A DNA stretch of 64,000 nt, taken from the NCBI GenBank assembly GCA_003117195.1, contig BDSI01000206.1, forward strand, positions 62,001 to 126,000. Reading direction: 5' to 3'. Positions 1-9,632 of this stretch are shown here, piece after piece (position 1 is the first letter of the stretch; the number at the start of each line of letters is the position of its first letter). The DNA is from Eudorina sp. 2006-703-Eu-15 (Eukaryota > Chlorophyta > Chlorophyceae > Chlamydomonadales > Volvocaceae). The notes beneath the pieces are model-generated. The model saw only the letters and a list, made by a program, of their open reading frames with translations, made no database searches and was not told where the DNA came from. A program made the translations under genes and the position numbers.

Positions 1-3000
1 CGCAGCTCCAGCCAATCCCGTACGCTTCCTTTCTGGCTCACATGGATGTAATCTCCATGGTGCACGGCTGCAGCTGTGGAACGCAACAAGCACCCAAACC
101 AAGCACACGTACAATCGCGGTGCAGTAGCCGAGTCCATGCCAGCCTTGCCGTGATGCTCTAGCCCAGTCCATGCCGGCAATTCGTGTCGACAACGCGCGA
201 GTGTGAACCATGCGATATGTGTGCATGAACCCGTCACTCACGGAGGCGACCGAGGCTAATACCACGGCGTTTCCCTGTGTCCGCTGCGGCGCGGCGTGTG
301 TACGGCAGGCGCGTGCACGCACCTGGTCGGCCATGTCGGAGAGTGGGCGGCAGCAGTTCGGTTGGCCCCACCCGGGCCGCCCGCGAGCGGCGGAGGACCC
401 GGACGCCTGGAGCAAGCCGGCGCCGGGGCCTCAGGTAAGCGAGACGCACGCAGTTCCCCAAACCCACCCTTGACCCTGTTCACGCCTGCACTGATGCGTC
501 AGATGTGGATGGGACGGGACACTCGGGCCGGCCTTCCCAAAGCGGCAAGCTTGTAACGTTGCTTCCGCTCCTGCTGCTTCCTGCGTGGGCTGGCGCCCCC
601 CGCGCTCTCCGCCTGCCCGTGCCGGATGGCCTACCAGGACCCGCCGCTGGATACGTTTTGCCTGGTGGTCTTGCGGGTCGATCAGGTGAGTGACGCAACC
701 GGCTCCCCCAGCTACCGCCCGCCGGTGTCCCTCTCTTGGCCGTGACACCACCGTCGGTGTCCTTTTCCCTCGGCCGTGGTGCTTGCCGGGGTCGGTGTGG
801 GACGGTTACGGTAGTTCGGCATGTGCTGGGGACGTGGGGCGGTCCAGACACAATTGTCGAGCTCTCCACTGCCGGCGGTGTGCCCCTGCACGGGCCGGAC
901 GCTGGGGCGCCTGCCGGAGTGAGTCTGGCCGCGGGGCGGGACGCGGGAGGCGGCGGTGACCGGTTGCGGTGACCGGTTGCGGTGATCGGTCAGCTGACCG
1001 TGGAAACATGTTGGCTCGTGTTCCCTGTACGGCGCGCCGGCCAAGACAGCTCCTCGTGGCGGGGCCCGCCATCCCGTTAGCACCTCACACGGATGCTGTC
1101 CTGAACGTTTTGTCACTCACAGGGCGAAGCCCGCGGGTGCGCCAGCACCACTGTCTTACAGCAATTTGAGCTGTGTACATCAGGCGCGTGCGGTTTGGCT
1201 CGTGCCCGGTGTGATCGGTTCCAGTACGATTACCGTACGGGTGGCGGCGCGGCGCACCGGCGGCACTCGGACGTGCACGACTGAGCGACCGTCGTGCCGC
1301 CGCATGTGCAGGTCGAGCAGCTGCTGCTTCGATCCAACGAGCGGTTCCGGTACACGAAGGACGCGAAACCGGACGGCTCGATGGCTTGGGTGGAGGAGAG
1401 CATCAACCCCTGACAAGGATTGCACCCGTCGTCGTGTATATGTGTCAGACAGAGGGTTGGCAGCGGTGATGGCTGCGACTAAGACCTGTACTTTGGTCGG
1501 GCTGGGCGATGGCCGTGGCGTGTGACTGTGGGGCCCGAGACGCTATTGTACCGGATACCTGTCTACGGCTGAGCGCGCGCGGCTGTCGTTGGTGCTGAGG
1601 GCGAGGGGCCGTGGCGATACAGGCTGACTGGTCGCAGAGCACTCAGCGCAGTTCGGCCGTTGTTGCTTTGTCTGGTCGAGGGGCACATGTAAGGGCACTG
1701 CGGATCTTGCAACAGCCCCATGCGTATCCGCAGTCGGGGCTGATTGGCTCCTGTACAAAGGGTATGTCTTACAGGAAAGGAGCACAACACACGGGTCTTG
1801 CCAGATGCGCGTAAGCGGGGTCGCAAACACAGACTCCGTAACAATCTTACAGGCAGACACCACCGACCGAACACTGCAGCGCAGCCTGGAAGGCGAGTCA
1901 AGCGATCATCGACGCATTCCTTCGACAACCGCCTGCTAGAGGCCGGTGCCGTGCTCTACATCCAAGCTGTGATACGGAAAATTTGGTCGGGGGAAAGTGC
2001 GTACTACTACCTTCGAGGATTCGATGAAAGTGAGACAATGCAAAGAAAGGCCAATGCCCGGAGCAACACCGCATACCCTTATGTATTGCGCAGACACACG
2101 TACGTTCCTGGCCATGAGGCCCAACCAACCTGCGTGTTGTAAGAAGAGCTACTCCTGTAAGCAGGGCCACTCAGCTCAACCCAGAAGTATGCAAATTAAG
2201 AAATAAGACTGATGACACGGTAGGAAAGCTATAACCCAAAGCATAACCGACCAGGCGCCTCTGCGCGTGCACCAGGCTCTGAGGGACACCGTGCCGATGC
2301 ACACCGCGCCCTCGGGACACAACGAAGAGCCACATATGCCAAGCGCAACGTACTTGCGCTTAGCTGTCATCTCATGACGTACCAAGCCTATTAACAAAAA
2401 TGATAAGACGCGAAGATAGCGTTTGGCGTACCCGCGTTAATTCTAGCCCCACAACATCTCGAGCAACACAGGACTCTGCGCGCAGGGAGAGCTAGCAATC
2501 CCACAAACCCCCGCTCACAGCCACATGGCAAGGTCTGTTGACCCACACAGGCGCACTGAATGTCCGTTACGCCCGCCACACGTTGCAACCAGTTCGCCGC
2601 AGTCGGGGATCCAAACAGACGTTATTCCCCGCGTGCAATGAACCACCTGTCAGACCTTTCCATGGCACACTGCAAGCACAGCCTCACCGCGCACGTCCTC
2701 ACAGTAACTGCGTGAACCCGACGAACCGACCTCGCTCCTGCTAATGTCCTGCAATGCCAAATTCCTCATTCTCCGGCACCCACCAGGCAATGATGTGACG
2801 ACTGCGCATGCGCTTGAACAGAAACCAGCACCTGCTTAGCTACAGGCTTGTGACATCCCAGCGATACGACCTGGCCGTCATGGTTGGGGATGAGCAACAC
2901 GTTCCAACCATCCGAGTTGAGCTGCGTCAGTCTCTCAGTTACCCCAAACAACCACCCTTGGCTGACAATGACAACAACGCAACACAAAGTGAAGCCGCCA

Positions 3001-3172
3001 CGAGTGGCACAACTTCAGCATAAAACGTTTGACCTACGAGTCCTGTTGCAGCTCGTCTCTGGATCATGTCCCATGCCCCTTTGGCACTGCGCTGGCGCCC
3101 CTCCTACAACAACCGAAAACATGCTCCCTGTTATGCAACACCTGATAACTCGTCAACAGCTTCGAAACCGCC
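1..3172. other. Intergenic, no convincing gene
   Basis: No long open frame with believable composition is present on either strand. The first 1.5 kb is GC-rich and contains donor-like sites (for example after the CAG near 434 and 682), and two short stretches read like coding sequence: about 611-682 (frame containing D-P-P-L-D-T-F-C-L-V-V-L) and 1285-1413. From about 1.5 to 3.1 kb the composition is mixed and I see nothing recognisable. Confidence 0.5.
1285..1413 (+). CDS. Possible terminal exon fragment, unknown protein
   Basis: A 42-codon frame opens just after a stop at 1282 and closes with TGA at 1411-1413. It reads V-Q-V-E-Q-L-L-L-R-S-N-E-R-F followed by a charged stretch ending E-E-S-I-N-P, which looks more like protein than like the surrounding intergenic DNA. 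Codons are C/G-ending as in the real genes of the window. No start or clear acceptor can be assigned, and no family is recognised. It may be the last exon of a gene starting left of the window or a relic. Confidence 0.2.
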   Translation, partial: ATVVPPHVQVEQLLLRSNERFRYTKDAKPDGSMAWVEESINP

Positions 3173-4866
3173 TCATTTCGAAGGCGACAATTCGATGTGG
3201 ACTACGGCCCGCAACTCCAACTCCAGAACCGGCTTAACTGACCGGTCATCAGTCCGGTCTGCCCCGCACTCACCGCTCAGCAGCTCCACTTCGTGGACAG
3301 GGCCACGCCACTGCGGCATGGATAGAAGGCACAGCGCGGGCATCGCGATGGCTGAAGACGGCGAGCTGGCGCACCCGCCGCTGCCACTGGAGCTGTCGTC
3401 ATCTGTGGCGACGGTATCACAGGAGCCACTACTATGCTGGGACGCCGCCTTAGGCACAGGGAGCGGCGAAAGCGGGCGGTTCTGGATGAGCGATCCGAAG
3501 GCGTGCCGCCACGCAAGCGACCCGGGAGACTGTGCCGCGGCTACGGAATCCACTTTGGGGCTGCTGGGATTGCTAGCCTCGGCACTGCCGCTGCATATCC
3601 CATACAACCACGACATGTCATTTTTGAAGCTCCGCGCCATGCAGCCGATCGCCTTCTGGTCGTTGACGGCTGAGGGACGCCTCTCATCTGCGCCCGCTGG
3701 CAGCGCCGCGACAACTGGCGGTGCGGACCGCGGCCCCGACAGCAAGCAAGTGGATGTCGTGGGCTGCTTACTCGTTGCAGCTGCCCCGCTGCTCAAAGGC
3801 TCGACAGGCGGTGCATACACGTGGGCCAGCACCTTGGCCCGATCATCCAACAACAGTTCTTCAACATTGGCATCAAGATCCTCAAGCAGGTCAACAGTGG
3901 TCACGCCGCAGGTCGCGAAGTTCGGCGATGGCAGTCCAGACTGCTGAGAGGTACCAACGCCAAAGCCTGCAGACGTCGTGCGCACAGATGTGCCGATGTC
4001 GTCGGCCTGCTGGACCTCTGTAGCCTTCAGACGCAAGGGCTGCCTGTCCGCGTCCTGGTCCCCTAGGTCTTGCTCTAGGTGAGGCTGAAAGGCGCCCGCG
4101 CGCAACTTGCCACCCGAGAACTTAGTGGCGATATGGTCCCGAAACAGCCCAACGCTGAAGTGGGACGACGAGCGGCGTTCCATCATCGGGAATGCAATGC
4201 ATGGCACAGGGGCGGCAGGGTCACGTCAGAATCAGCAACGTCGTTCCCAAAATCTTCATTAATATGGGCTAAATCCAGGCAAGAATTATCGTACGATTCA
4301 CTGCCACATGTGATCGTACTGCTCAAGATTGTGCGCAGGCCGCTAACACCAACCCAACCCAGAGCAGCGCAAGCAGCAACAGCTTCGGGATACTAAGACG
4401 TGTATTGGTGTTTCCATTACCTGCGCGCTGCCCGCTTGACGCCTTGTAGCATATGGCTTGGGAACTGCTTCCAGCAGCGAGCGTCCGAGCTAACGTCGTT
4501 CACCGGCCCACTGCCGTCAGGCGGGATCCGCTCCGACAGCACGAGCACGTGATGCAGCCAAGCCTCCTGGTGCTCATGGTCCCGAGATGAGTACAGCGCT
4601 GAAGAACTGGCGTGCAGCGCTGCTTCTGCTGCCAGAAGTTGATGATACTTATCACAGCTGCGATATCTACGTTCGTTGAGCCTTCCAACACGCGTGGCTG
4701 CGAACTCGCCAGCAGCGGACGTGGCTGATCCCTCAACGTGCACACCCGTAGGAAGACGCATCGGGCTGGAAGATGGTGCGCTGCAAGACGGCGAGTCACC
4801 GGCAAGTCTTGTGGTGTCTGACGCGTCGCCAAATTTATATGTAAAAAGCAGCAGTTCGCGGTATTG
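3173..4866 (-). pseudogene. C-terminal fragment of a paralogue of the giant beta-helix membrane protein
   Basis: Two minus-strand coding stretches match the last two exons of the giant plus-strand gene (9633-29433). The first (about 4866 down to 4421) starts with R-E-L-L-L and ends W-L-H-H-V-L-V-L-S-E-R, then G-V-K-R-A-A-R-R at a GTAATG donor (4420-4415). The giant gene has [11 protein letters not shown] and G-V-R-R-A-A-R-R at a donor in the same phase. The second (to the stop at 3173) contains T-T-V-D-L-L-E-D-L against T-T-V-D-L-L-D-L in the giant tail. I find no membrane-core, Cys-rich or beta-helix exons upstream on this strand, and clear acceptors are missing before both stretches. I therefore read it as a 5'-truncated remnant, although a diverged gene with AT-richer upstream exons is not excluded. 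Confidence 0.6.
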
Positions 4867-6274
4867 AAAGGGCTTGCGTGGCTCCGTCCAGGTATCTGCA
4901 GTGGGCCAACCGGACACAAGCCGGATGGGGAACAGGAACGGTCGTGCGGGAACGTCTTGCGATCGACAATATGTGCCCTCGTGATCGCCCACGCATAATC
5001 CATGAAAGCGGGAGAACCTCAATCAAACCGGTTTGGCGGCAGCATGCACTGATTTCAAAACTTGTAACAAGATCATTGCACGAGTGGCTCCATACAGATC
5101 CAATACAATAGTTTACTTATAGTTGTTTGTAAATGCAAGCTCGCAACGCGATGGTTGCCAGATATGAATTATGTATTTCACAAGCCGCCTGCAGACCTGA
5201 TTTCGGCAGACGGAGAGGTGCAGCTCCAATTATAGCAAGGCGGATATTATAACACGTTAAGGTACGCCTGACAGTCTGGCTGGGTCAAAATGCAGGGGTC
5301 CAGCAAGGGCGCCAACGGCAGCGCGCTGTCAGAACAGCTGAGGACGAGGGTCTGGGTACCGTATGTCAAGGAGAATATGTATAATGTTATCCGTTGATTA
5401 CTCACGTTCACATGAAGCAGCGCAGGTGGAATTCGAACTGAATTCAAAATAATGCTTGGCCCATTAATATACCCAACATAGAAGGAGCCTCTTAATTATC
5501 GTGCGATGTGGCATTATTCGTTTCAAATTAGTGCTTGACGCAGCTCATGCTGTTGTCTTATAAAAGGTTTGCCTTTTGAAAATGAATCCAGGTACGATGC
5601 AGCACACCATTCACCATTACTGGTTTTTCCAAAGAATGGCATTCGTCGACATCCATGACAATTTATACATGCATTAATGCCCTGTATCAGATGCTATATT
5701 TGTCTCCACCTGGCGTGCCAGGAAGCTCAACTAGCCACAGTCACAATTCATAGACCCACACCAAAATAACACATCATAAACATGTCTTAAGGTTCGTCTA
5801 TTAGTTATTTATTGTAACTCAGAAGATTGTGATGTTCACCTTGTCGATCCCCTAAAACCATGACGTTGGAAACCCTGCGGACGCTTTCCAGGTTGGATCG
5901 CAACCCGAGTCGCTATACAACCATGCATCTACGTCACACAAAGCCAGAATTCGTTCCAGGATTTTATTGCTGCGCAGCAGGCTTGCAATTTTAGAGACTT
6001 CAAGGACTTCGTTTGTGTCCATTCATGTACCTCATAACGTCTCATATTCGCCTCGATGCCCTATCATTTAATCATGCGCGCCAAACTGATTGCATTCCAC
6101 ACTGCAAAGCATCCCTGATCGCGAAGCTCATGCAACCTCATGCCGTCATCCGCGCCGCCATGCGCGACGCGCGCCATCCAGATTGTACGCCCCTACCCGC
6201 CTGAACAAATCAACGTAACCACTGCTGGCAGGTGACCCACAAACGCAAACGAGCGCTATGGTTCCATAGAGCAC

Positions 6275-6318
6275 TGAATGAATGAATGAATGAATGAATG
6301 AATGAATGAATGAATGAA
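6275..6318. repeat. (TGAA)n microsatellite
   Basis: About eleven perfect TGAA units followed by CGTTACAG. A second, interrupted TGAA tract at 7080-7111 is followed by the near-identical CGTTACTG, so the tetranucleotide run marks the same edge of two repeat insertions. Confidence 0.9.
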
Positions 6319-6610
6319 CGTTACAGCAGGATAGAGCATTGCTGGACAACAGCTGGATGCTGACATGAGGCCGCTCACGCGATCTTGCCCACGCTTTCCA
6401 CCTGGAACCGGCAGGACCAGACGGAATCAGGCAGTACCAGGCTGCATCCTCTGAATGTAATGAATTGCAACATACAGTGCAAGAGGTCACACCAGCGTGC
6501 CCGCCGGCATGGAAACGCACCGGCAAGCTGTCCAGGACTGTCCCGCACGCAGGGAGGCGCAGCGAGGCGCAGGGTCACGCGTCCATTAACATCGAATCCC
6601 CGTCACCTCG

Positions 6611-6828
6611 CCGCCGTGTGATTAGGCGGGTCTGGCGCGGTTTCCAGGAGAGGCAATCCTGGCGCGCTGGTAACCTGGTGTAGTGGCCGGTATGGCTGCG
6701 TGACCCCCCCGCGGGTGATGGAGGATGGGTGCGCAGTCCTTGGTAGGGGTTGATGAGACGAGGCACCTACGAGCTATCTGGGCCCGTTGGAACCCCCGGT
6801 CGGGATACGGGTCCACCTTGTAACGTTA
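6611..6828 (+). repeat. Dispersed repeat R1, copy 1 (SINE-like)
   Basis: About 220 bp beginning CCGCCGTGTGATTAGGCGG and ending in an A/T-rich TTAATTAATTAAT tail. It is closely matched by 61635-61877, on the same strand, with scattered substitutions and small indels. An A/T-rich 3' tail and two dispersed copies fit a short retroposon. A B-box-like sequence (TCGAATCC) lies just upstream at about 6593-6600. Confidence 0.75.
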
Positions 6829-7000
6829 ATTAATTAATCCTTGGGTGCGGGGTGTGATTCGGTGCGCTTATGGAGCGCTGCAGCCTGTCCGGTGAGCCAA
6901 AGTGGCGCGGTTTCGTGTTAGCAGTGCGGTGAGGAGCTGTCACAGATGACCCCTGCCGACTCGCAGGGTCCACTGTAACATCAATAATAATAATAATAAT
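6829..7000 (+). repeat. Dispersed repeat R2, copy 1, with (AAT)n tail
   Basis: Starts near GGGTGCGGGGTGTGATTCGG and ends CACTGTAACATC followed by six AAT units. Related copies lie at 7325-7612 and 60510-60830. They share a core of the form GTGTG.TTCGGTGC.C..TGGAGC, then GTGGCGCGGTTTCGT and a final G/C-rich block. The trinucleotide tail suggests a retroposed element. Confidence 0.65.
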
Positions 7001-7112
7001 ATCCCAGGACAGGACATGACGATTAGCCGACGTCCAGTGACCTCAAGAGTAATAGGCCCGTGGGGGACGAGACGAAAATGTGAATGAATGAATGCATGAT
7101 GAATGAATGAAC

Positions 7113-7255
7113 GTTACTGCGGACCCCGGAGAGGGATCACTGGTGTATACCAGGGCAAGCCCCAGCAGGCCCCACCGACAAGGCGGCAAGACACCTACAC
7201 ACCTCAACGCCGCGAATAAAAACACATCTTGCCATGACCAAACCCAGACAGAATA
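7113..7255 (+). repeat. Dispersed repeat R3, copy 1
   Basis: About 140 bp starting GTTACTGCGGACCCCGGAGAG and running through AGCCCCAGCAGGCCCCACC to a final CCCAGACAG. A copy at 47926-48075 is roughly 85 percent similar by eye and lies in the same orientation. Some minus-strand open frames across both copies are only products of this shared sequence. Confidence 0.75.
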
Positions 7256-7324
7256 TGTGACGTCTGGGCCCTGGGTGCCCTTATTAGGGCAAGGAGATTC
7301 TTGGCCCGGAGGGGCCGTCCGGAC

Positions 7325-7612
7325 AGGCCCCTGATGGTGGCTCGCGAGACCCCTTGTGGGAAACTCCCCCTGAGCTTTATCCCTGGTTATCTATGGCTGG
7401 TCCTAAGGAACGCGGTGGTTCCCTGGCAGAGTGGGTGCGGGATGTGCTTCGGTGCACCTGTGGAGCCGGTCTGGTGCGCCACGGTGGCGCGGTTTCGTTC
7501 ATGCATTGTGTTTAAAAAAGGAACCCGTTGATGGGTGTGTGGTGAGGAGGTTGCGGCTGTCACCGATTCCCCGCGGGGTCCACCGGGTCCGCTGTATAAC
7601 AAATTATCCAAT
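7325..7612 (+). repeat. Dispersed repeat R2, copy 2 (longer form)
   Basis: Contains the full left part of R2 (CCCCCTGAGC, TTATCC, TATGGCTGG, CCTAAGGAACG), which is also present in the copy at 60510-60830, then the core shared with 6829-7000. The right end is GGGTCCGCTGTATAAC followed by an A/T-rich stretch. Confidence 0.65.
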
Positions 7613-9002
7613 TATCCGCTGTTCAGACGGTTTCGTGATCTCCTTCAAGGGGCGGCGGCAGAGCGGCACAAAGACGCTCGCCGCCTAAGGTGTAAAGCAC
7701 CAGGCGCTTTGCCGGGCGCCACATGCAATGATGTGCGGTCACCTGCACCCGCAGACACATCGGCATTTCCCGTTCTGTTATTCACACGCCCGGGCCCTGA
7801 ATAATGGTTGTCTCAATGAAATGACTGACGCGGACTGGCACCACTGGGAGAGAGTTGAGAGTGGGTGGCATGGGCGCTTCACGTCCTGGGGAAGAAAGCA
7901 AGTGTCGTACTTCAGAGGGACATACACCGCATGACACGATAGTGCGTGCCTGGCCGTCCACAACACGGCTGCAACCTGTTCCAATGTTCCTACGCCACCA
8001 CCCGTCTAGCCGTCTTGAAACCTCTGCTGTTACTCCGAGATGTCACTTGACGAGTTGACGTGGGTCGTACCTTACGACTTGAGTAACCGTTACAAGGCTC
8101 GGGGAGGGGTGGGGTCGGGGATGTCCGCTTGCTGCGCTGGACACCCGATCCCGTCCCGGCGCTTGGAAATGACTCACAGACACATCCGCCGCCGTGGCCG
8201 TGCCACCCAAAAACGGTTCAGCGCCCTCAAGGACCCGTACTACTATAGCCAAGTAATACACAGCCGTACAGTCTTTGGCGCCCACTTCCGTGACCCAACT
8301 GCACCAGTTACCGTGCGTGTGCTACCATGCATGTCCGCAACAGCCTCCACATACGGGGATAACGACCTGACGGCGCTGGGCAAATCAACCGGCCATCGTG
8401 CCGCACCTGAACGGTCTGTGTGGCAAGCATGCAACCTCCAGCCAGGACACTAGGCCAGGCCGTTGAGACAATAGTGGCATACACCGTCACTGTACGGCCG
8501 CCGCAGTGGCAGCGGCGGCTGGGCGACGATCTCCAGTTTGATTACAAGCCCAGCATGAGCAGGAGAAGCAGCAGCAGCGATAGCGTGACCGGCGGAAGCG
8601 TCGGCCTGTATGGGCAGCAGTGTCAGACCCCGTGACAATGTGGACGCGGTCCACGGTTCTTGAGTTCGTGGGCGCCCATTCCGCAAGAAAATTCGAACGC
8701 CTTCCGATTGTCTACGTGTAAAAAGCAAATGAGTTCATTCCAGCCTTAAATCTAATTTGGTCGTTTGTCAGCTTATAGTATACGCGACCTGTAAGGACAA
8801 CCGGAAGCGCGTGCGCAAGCCCTATTGGAGGCGAACGGCCTGGTTCCGATTACCGACAGTACGCAGAATCATGCGAGCAGTAAAATTTCGCTACCACCTC
8901 AACGATCATGCACTATCGCACTTGTAAACGGAGAGCACGTTGTTCCTATTGACGTCTTGTCACCGAGGTGGCCTGTTGCTTTGGTGTTCTGTCGCAACGA
9001 GT

Positions 9003-9081
9003 ATGAAGCAAAAGTCAATTTTCAGCCCTGCAATTTTCCTTTGTCTGTTAGCAGGCATTCATGTCCAGGCAAACTTTACCA
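9003..9081 (+). CDS. Orphan signal-peptide-like exon
   Basis: ATG at 9003 opens a 26-codon frame beginning M-K-Q-K-S-I-F, followed by a hydrophobic core (A-I-F-L-C-L-L-A-G-I) and a small-residue cleavage-like site (V-Q-A), then runs into a GTGAGG donor at 9082 in phase 1. That is the layout of a first exon of a secreted or membrane protein. The giant gene has its own signal peptide at 9633, so this could be an alternative first exon, the first exon of a lost paralogue, or chance. Confidence 0.25.
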
Positions 9082-9632
9082 GTGAGGAAACCCCGGCTGA
9101 TTTCGGGCCGGTAATTGAAGCTTTGTACCATTACAACATGGAACTCTTATATGTTGCGAAGTGATAATATTTCGCAGATGAAATGCGCAAGTTTCGTAGA
9201 AGAATGGCGGTGTGTAAAAAGATATTGAATCAAAAAGGTTATTTAAGAGGAAGGGGGTGAGAAATCCATCAATTTATCATCATCGCTTGAAGTCTCGCTC
9301 ATCAACAGGAACTCAGGAACACAGGAAGTGAGCTGAGTCGGTTGCATGTACGTCGTCGTTCGCGCTGTCGCCTGTCGGCAAATCAGAACGACATTCCAGG
9401 GGTCATTGATAACTACATTTATAAATATCTGATATTTCAGTTTTGCGAATCCTGATTTTTTTTGTTCTCCTGTTGAAGTGGTGACGAAAGCCCGCTAGGC
9501 GCATGTCCATAAACGTTGCAAGACGCACGCGCGTGTGCCAAAATGACGTTGCAAAAGACCAAGGGTGCCTTGCGAGGTTTTGTAAGGTTTAGGCGGTATC
9601 CTTAATACACACTACGCAGGTTTTCCAGGAGA

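Larger units (their letters stand above)
5023..9002. other. Intergenic region rich in dispersed repeats
   Basis: No supported gene. 5.0-6.2 kb is AT-rich and featureless. From 6.27 kb there are microsatellites and several dispersed repeats listed separately. The frame at about 8040-8453 (+) is open for 137 codons (starts S-L-D-E-L-T-W-V-V-P-Y) but has no recognisable domain and no paralogue in the window. No upstream exons of the minus-strand paralogue ending at 3173 were found here. Confidence 0.5.

Noticed and set aside
8040..8453. 137-codon plus-strand ORF
   Set aside because: No recognisable domain, no paralogue in the window and no splice or regulatory support; left as an uncharacterised open frame.
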